From NCBI GenBank assembly GCA_944320385.1, contig CALUHH010000002.1, positions 62,001 through 126,000 on the forward strand: DNA of 64,000 bases, given 5' to 3'. The DNA is from an uncultured Atopobiaceae bacterium (GTDB lineage: Bacteria > Actinomycetota > Coriobacteriia > Coriobacteriales > Atopobiaceae). Shown one piece after another: positions 58,680 to 64,000 of this stretch. Below the pieces are notes generated by a model. That model was not told where the DNA came from and searched no databases. It saw nothing but the letters and a program-made list of their open reading frames with translations. The position numbers were made by a program, and so were the translations under genes. How positions within the stretch are numbered: the first letter of the stretch is position 1; every line of letters starts with the position of its first letter.

Positions 58680-58755
58680 TGGGTCAATTGGGGACAGACC
58701 CCTTTTGACCCATTACGTCCAATGGGTCAAAAGGGGTCTGTCCCCAATTGACCCA
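58680..58755. repeat. REP-like nested palindrome, copy B, between gyrB and gyrA
   Basis: A perfect 35-bp inverted repeat (58680-58714 and 58721-58755) surrounds the 6-base centre ACGTCC. Arm sequence is the same as in copy A over TGGGTCAATTGGGGACAG and the following CCCCTTTTGACCCAT. It fills almost the entire gyrB-gyrA gap and would form a very stable RNA hairpin between the two reading frames. Confidence 0.85.
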
Positions 58756-58775
58756 CCCTGAGAGAAAGGCCACAC

Positions 58776-61529
<2,754 letters not shown>

Positions 61530-61534
61530 GCGAG

Positions 61535-61567
61535 CGGGGGACGTGCTTCGGCGCGTCCCCCGTTTTT
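61535..61567 (+). terminator. Intrinsic terminator of gyrA
   Basis: CGGGGGACG / CGTCCCCCG around a 10-base loop, followed by TTTTT. Confidence 0.88.
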
Positions 61568-61583
61568 GACGCAGGCCCGGGCT

Positions 61584-61654
61584 AGTACGCACAGTTCGAG
61601 AAACTCGTAATTTCGACCTGCGAATATACAAAACTCAATCGAACTGTGCGTACT
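61584..61654. repeat. 71-bp element with 16-bp terminal inverted repeats
   Basis: AGTACGCACAGTTCGA (61584-61599) and TCGAACTGTGCGTACT (61639-61654) are exact reverse complements. The 39-base interior is AT-richer than its surroundings. It lies between two terminators and carries no gene; MITE-like. Confidence 0.75.
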
Positions 61655-61673
61655 GCGGACCCGCGGCAGACAA

Positions 61674-61709
61674 AAAGCGCGCCGAGAAGAGCGTTCTTCT
61701 CGGCGCGCA
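61674..61709 (-). terminator. Intrinsic terminator of the BFN-domain gene, built from CGAGAAG arms
   Basis: A perfect 13-bp stem GCGCGCCGAGAAG / CTTCTCGGCGCGC (61678-61690, 61697-61709), followed on the minus strand by a T-run. It contains a minus-strand copy of the CGAGAAGAACG element. Confidence 0.88.
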
Positions 61710-61725
61710 ATGCGGTGCGGAGCCG

Positions 61726-62256
61726 CTACTCGGCGTCCTTCTCGCCCGGGGCGACGTTGAAGTCCTCGGGCGAGAGGCCCTCGACGAAGTTGTGGAACTC
61801 CTCGAGCTCGTGGGCCTCCTCGTCCTTCTCGACCCCGCGGAAGTCCGGCAGCGCGGCGGTCTCGAGGACCTGCTCGTCGGCGTAGATGGGCACGCCCAGG
61901 CGCACGGCGACCGCCAGCGCGTCCGAGGGGCGCGCGTCCACGAAGACGTGCTCGCCGTCCGCGCGCTCGAGGTCGAGCTGGGCGAAGAAGGTGGTGCCCT
62001 GGACGGCCATCACGCGCACGGACGCGCACCTGCCGCCGAGCTCCTTGATCGCGGAACCGAGCAGGTCGTGGGTCATGGGGCGCGAGCCCGGGCGGGGCGT
62101 CACGCCCATCGAGATGGCCGTCGCCTCCACTGACCCGATGCGGATGGGAAGCTGCAGCGCCGGCCCGTCGCCGTCGCTGGTGCGCAGCACGACGAGGGAG
62201 GCCACCGGCCCCCCGCCCACGACGATGCTCTCTATGCTCATCTCTCTCAGCGGCAC
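61726..62256 (-). CDS. Bifunctional nuclease (BFN/DUF151) domain protein
   Basis: 176 aa from a GTG with AGGAGGG upstream. The DUF151 fold is recognisable: LPIRIGSVEATAI, RPMTHDLLGSAIKELGG, FFAQLDLERADGEHVFVDARPSDALAVAVRLGVPIY. Plant homologues degrade RNA and DNA, but the role in bacteria is unclear. The last 35 residues form an acidic tail (EKDEEAHELEEF, PGEKDAE). Monocistronic. Confidence 0.88.
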   Translation of the reverse strand: MPLREMSIESIVVGGGPVASLVVLRTSDGDGPALQLPIRIGSVEATAISMGVTPRPGSRPMTHDLLGSAIKELGGRCASVRVMAVQGTTFFAQLDLERADGEHVFVDARPSDALAVAVRLGVPIYADEQVLETAALPDFRGVEKDEEAHELEEFHNFVEGLSPEDFNVAPGEKDAE

Positions 62257-62348
62257 GTTCCCTCCTGTTCTCTGAACGCATATCCTACCCAAACGAGGGG
62301 GATGAGCAACGCCCTTCACAGCATTTGGAGAGAAATCGGAAAAAGATG

Positions 62349-62377
62349 TTGACGGCCGCTCGAGCGCCGTGTAAAGT
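62349..62377 (+). promoter_or_regulatory. Promoter of tRNA-Ile
   Basis: TTGACG (62349-62354), 17-base spacer, TAAAGT (62372-62377), 13 bases before the tRNA. Confidence 0.7.
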
Positions 62378-62390
62378 ATCTCCTTGCGTT

Positions 62391-62467
62391 GGGCCTGTAG
62401 CTCAGTTGGTCAGAGCGTCCGGCTGATAACCGGGAGGTCACAAGTTCGAACCTTGTCAGGCCCACCA
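62391..62467 (+). tRNA. tRNA-Ile(GAT)
   Basis: Acceptor GGGCCTG / CAGGCCC; anticodon loop CTGATAA with anticodon GAT; T-arm AAGTTCGAACCTT; CCA encoded. Not inside an rRNA operon here. Confidence 0.95.
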
Positions 62468-62481
62468 CTTCCTGACAATAG

Positions 62482-62528
62482 TCGCCCCAGCGTTTGCCGA
62501 GTCGCCGCTGGGGCGATTATTATTTTTC
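62482..62528 (+). terminator. Intrinsic terminator between tRNA-Ile and tRNA-Ala
   Basis: A perfect 11-bp stem TCGCCCCAGCG / CGCTGGGGCGA is followed by TTATTATTTTT. It would stop most transcription before tRNA-Ala, which has no clear promoter of its own in the short gap. Confidence 0.85.
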
Positions 62529-62534
62529 AGGTGC

Positions 62535-62610
62535 GGGGACGTAGCTCAGCTGGGAGAGCGCGGGCTTTGCAAGCCTGAGGCCGTGGGTTCGAGCCCCATC
62601 GTCTCCACCA
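62535..62610 (+). tRNA. tRNA-Ala(TGC)
   Basis: Acceptor GGGGACG / CGTCTCC (one G-U pair); anticodon loop TTTGCAA with anticodon TGC; T-loop GGTTCGAGCCC; CCA encoded. Confidence 0.95.
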
Positions 62611-62620
62611 CGACTAGCCG

Positions 62621-62647
62621 CCGGGGTCCGTCAGGGCCCCGGTTTTT
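62621..62647 (+). terminator. Intrinsic terminator of tRNA-Ala
   Basis: CCGGGG / CCCCGG stem followed by TTTTT. Confidence 0.75.
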
Positions 62648-62693
62648 GTGTTTCAATGCTACTAGGACGGCGTCGGATCGGGAGGGTCCCAGG

Positions 62694-63116
62694 ATGACAG
62701 AGAAGAACATGCGGCGTGACGGGGTCTCCCCCGAGACCGACGAGCTCGCGAGCGAGCTCATGGGCAGCGCCTTCGATCTTCTCGCCGCGGGCGAGCCGTT
62801 CGAGGTCCTTCTCGTCGTGGAGGGCGCCGACGGCACCGTGTCGAGCTACGAGTTCGAGGACGACGGGCCCGAGGCCTGCCTCGAGGGCGCGCGCAACCGC
62901 GTCGCCGAGCTGGGCGACGTCGTGCGCTACGCCATCGCCTACGAGGGCGCCGTCGCAGGCGACGACGGCACCTACGCCGACGCCCTGCTCCTGGAGTTTG
63001 GCGAGCGCGGGTACCGGGCCTACTCCGCCTACTCCCTCATCGGCGGCAAGGGCACAGGCGACGGCTTCACGTGGACCGACCCCGCCCCCGCCGGCGAGAT
63101 GGACCCCCTTCTGTAA
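62694..63116 (+). CDS. Acidic cytoplasmic protein, 140 aa, unknown function
   Basis: The ATG has GGAGGG seven bases upstream. The protein is rich in Asp, Glu, Gly and Ala, without signal or membrane segment. Predicted layout: an N-terminal helix (residues 14-30, DELASELMGSAFDLL), then alternating strands and helices (FEVLLVVEGADGTVSSYEF, RVAELGDVVRYAIAYEG) and a final strand region with RGYRAYSAYSLIGGKG. Family not recognised. It sits between tRNA-Ala and typA, and a short REP-like palindrome follows its stop. Confidence 0.72.
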   Translation: MTEKNMRRDGVSPETDELASELMGSAFDLLAAGEPFEVLLVVEGADGTVSSYEFEDDGPEACLEGARNRVAELGDVVRYAIAYEGAVAGDDGTYADALLLEFGERGYRAYSAYSLIGGKGTGDGFTWTDPAPAGEMDPLL

Positions 63117-63117
63117 G

Positions 63118-63134
63118 TTGGGGACAGTCCCCAA
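63118..63134. repeat. Short REP-like palindrome
   Basis: TTGGGGACAGTCCCCAA directly after a stop codon, followed by TTAACAGAC. It differs in two bases from the copy at 27567-27583 and its flank. Confidence 0.7.
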
Positions 63135-63181
63135 TTAACAGACACCTTCTGAAAGCTCGACCTTTGCCTCCGTCTGCGCTG

Positions 63182-63187
63182 TATAAT
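63182..63187 (+). promoter_or_regulatory. Promoter -10 of typA
   Basis: TATAAT, a perfect -10, 46 bases before the start; no convincing -35 at normal spacing. Confidence 0.5.
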
Positions 63188-63233
63188 GCACCGGTCGCCG
63201 AATTGTTCGGTAACGAGAGAGCGAGAGGGACAA

Positions 63234-64000
<767 letters not shown>

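Noticed and set aside
62391-62610. Part of an rRNA operon because of the tRNA-Ile/tRNA-Ala pair
   Set aside because: No 16S or 23S sequence is present on either side; flanks are protein genes and terminators.

Overview
The window is high-GC chromosomal DNA from an actinobacterium, most probably the class Coriobacteriia (Atopobiaceae/Olsenella-like). This is inferred from gene content and layout: an actinobacterial kinase/FHA/PP2C/SEDS-PBP cluster, tandem WYL (PafBC-like) regulators, an LPxTG protein and a compact replication-origin region. No rRNA or taxonomic marker was compared, so the placement is an inference. There is no prophage, CRISPR array or complete insertion sequence. The accessory signal lies in the intergenic DNA, which is rich in palindromes and short repeats.

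Left part (1-16.8 kb): the end of gluQ and two tRNAs; a deoC-manA-rmlD operon divergent from a GntR/UTRA regulator; a 117-aa orphan gene behind a promoter with two LexA-type boxes; serS; and a six-gene cell-wall/signalling operon (polytopic Ser/Thr kinase, fhaA, fhaB, PP2C phosphatase, a fused FtsW/RodA-PBP, PASTA kinase).

Middle (16.8-36 kb): purC, a two-component system, a Tat lipoprotein, purB, an LPETG surface protein, argG-argH, a pentose-phosphate set (araD-like epimerase, small transaldolase, split transketolase, rpiB), an aminopeptidase, several tRNAs and bioY. Between the sensor kinase and purC lies an unusual array of eight degenerate repeats with a 41-bp period, next to a 31-bp perfect inverted repeat.

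36-50.5 kb: a membrane M28-peptidase-like protein that lacks key acidic residues and carries a very long insertion, a WYL regulator pair, an exonuclease-DinG helicase fusion, ddl, rlmN, parA-parB with parS sites, rsmG, and the jag-yidC-yidD-rnpA-rpmH operon.

50.5-64 kb: the origin region. An AT-rich candidate oriC is followed by a GHKL-ATPase gene placed between oriC and dnaA, then dnaA, dnaN, recF, a DUF721/DciA-like gene, gyrB, a nested palindrome, gyrA, a BFN-domain gene, tRNA-Ile, tRNA-Ala, a small acidic protein and the start of typA.

Three repeat systems recur: (i) REP-like palindromes built on TGGGTCA and GGGGACAG, two copies having perfect 35-bp arms; (ii) a short element CGAGAAGAAC, found mostly between genes at about a dozen places; (iii) the local 41-bp array. 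These, the LexA-controlled orphan, the oriC-linked ATPase and the SEDS-PBP fusion are the points most worth following up.
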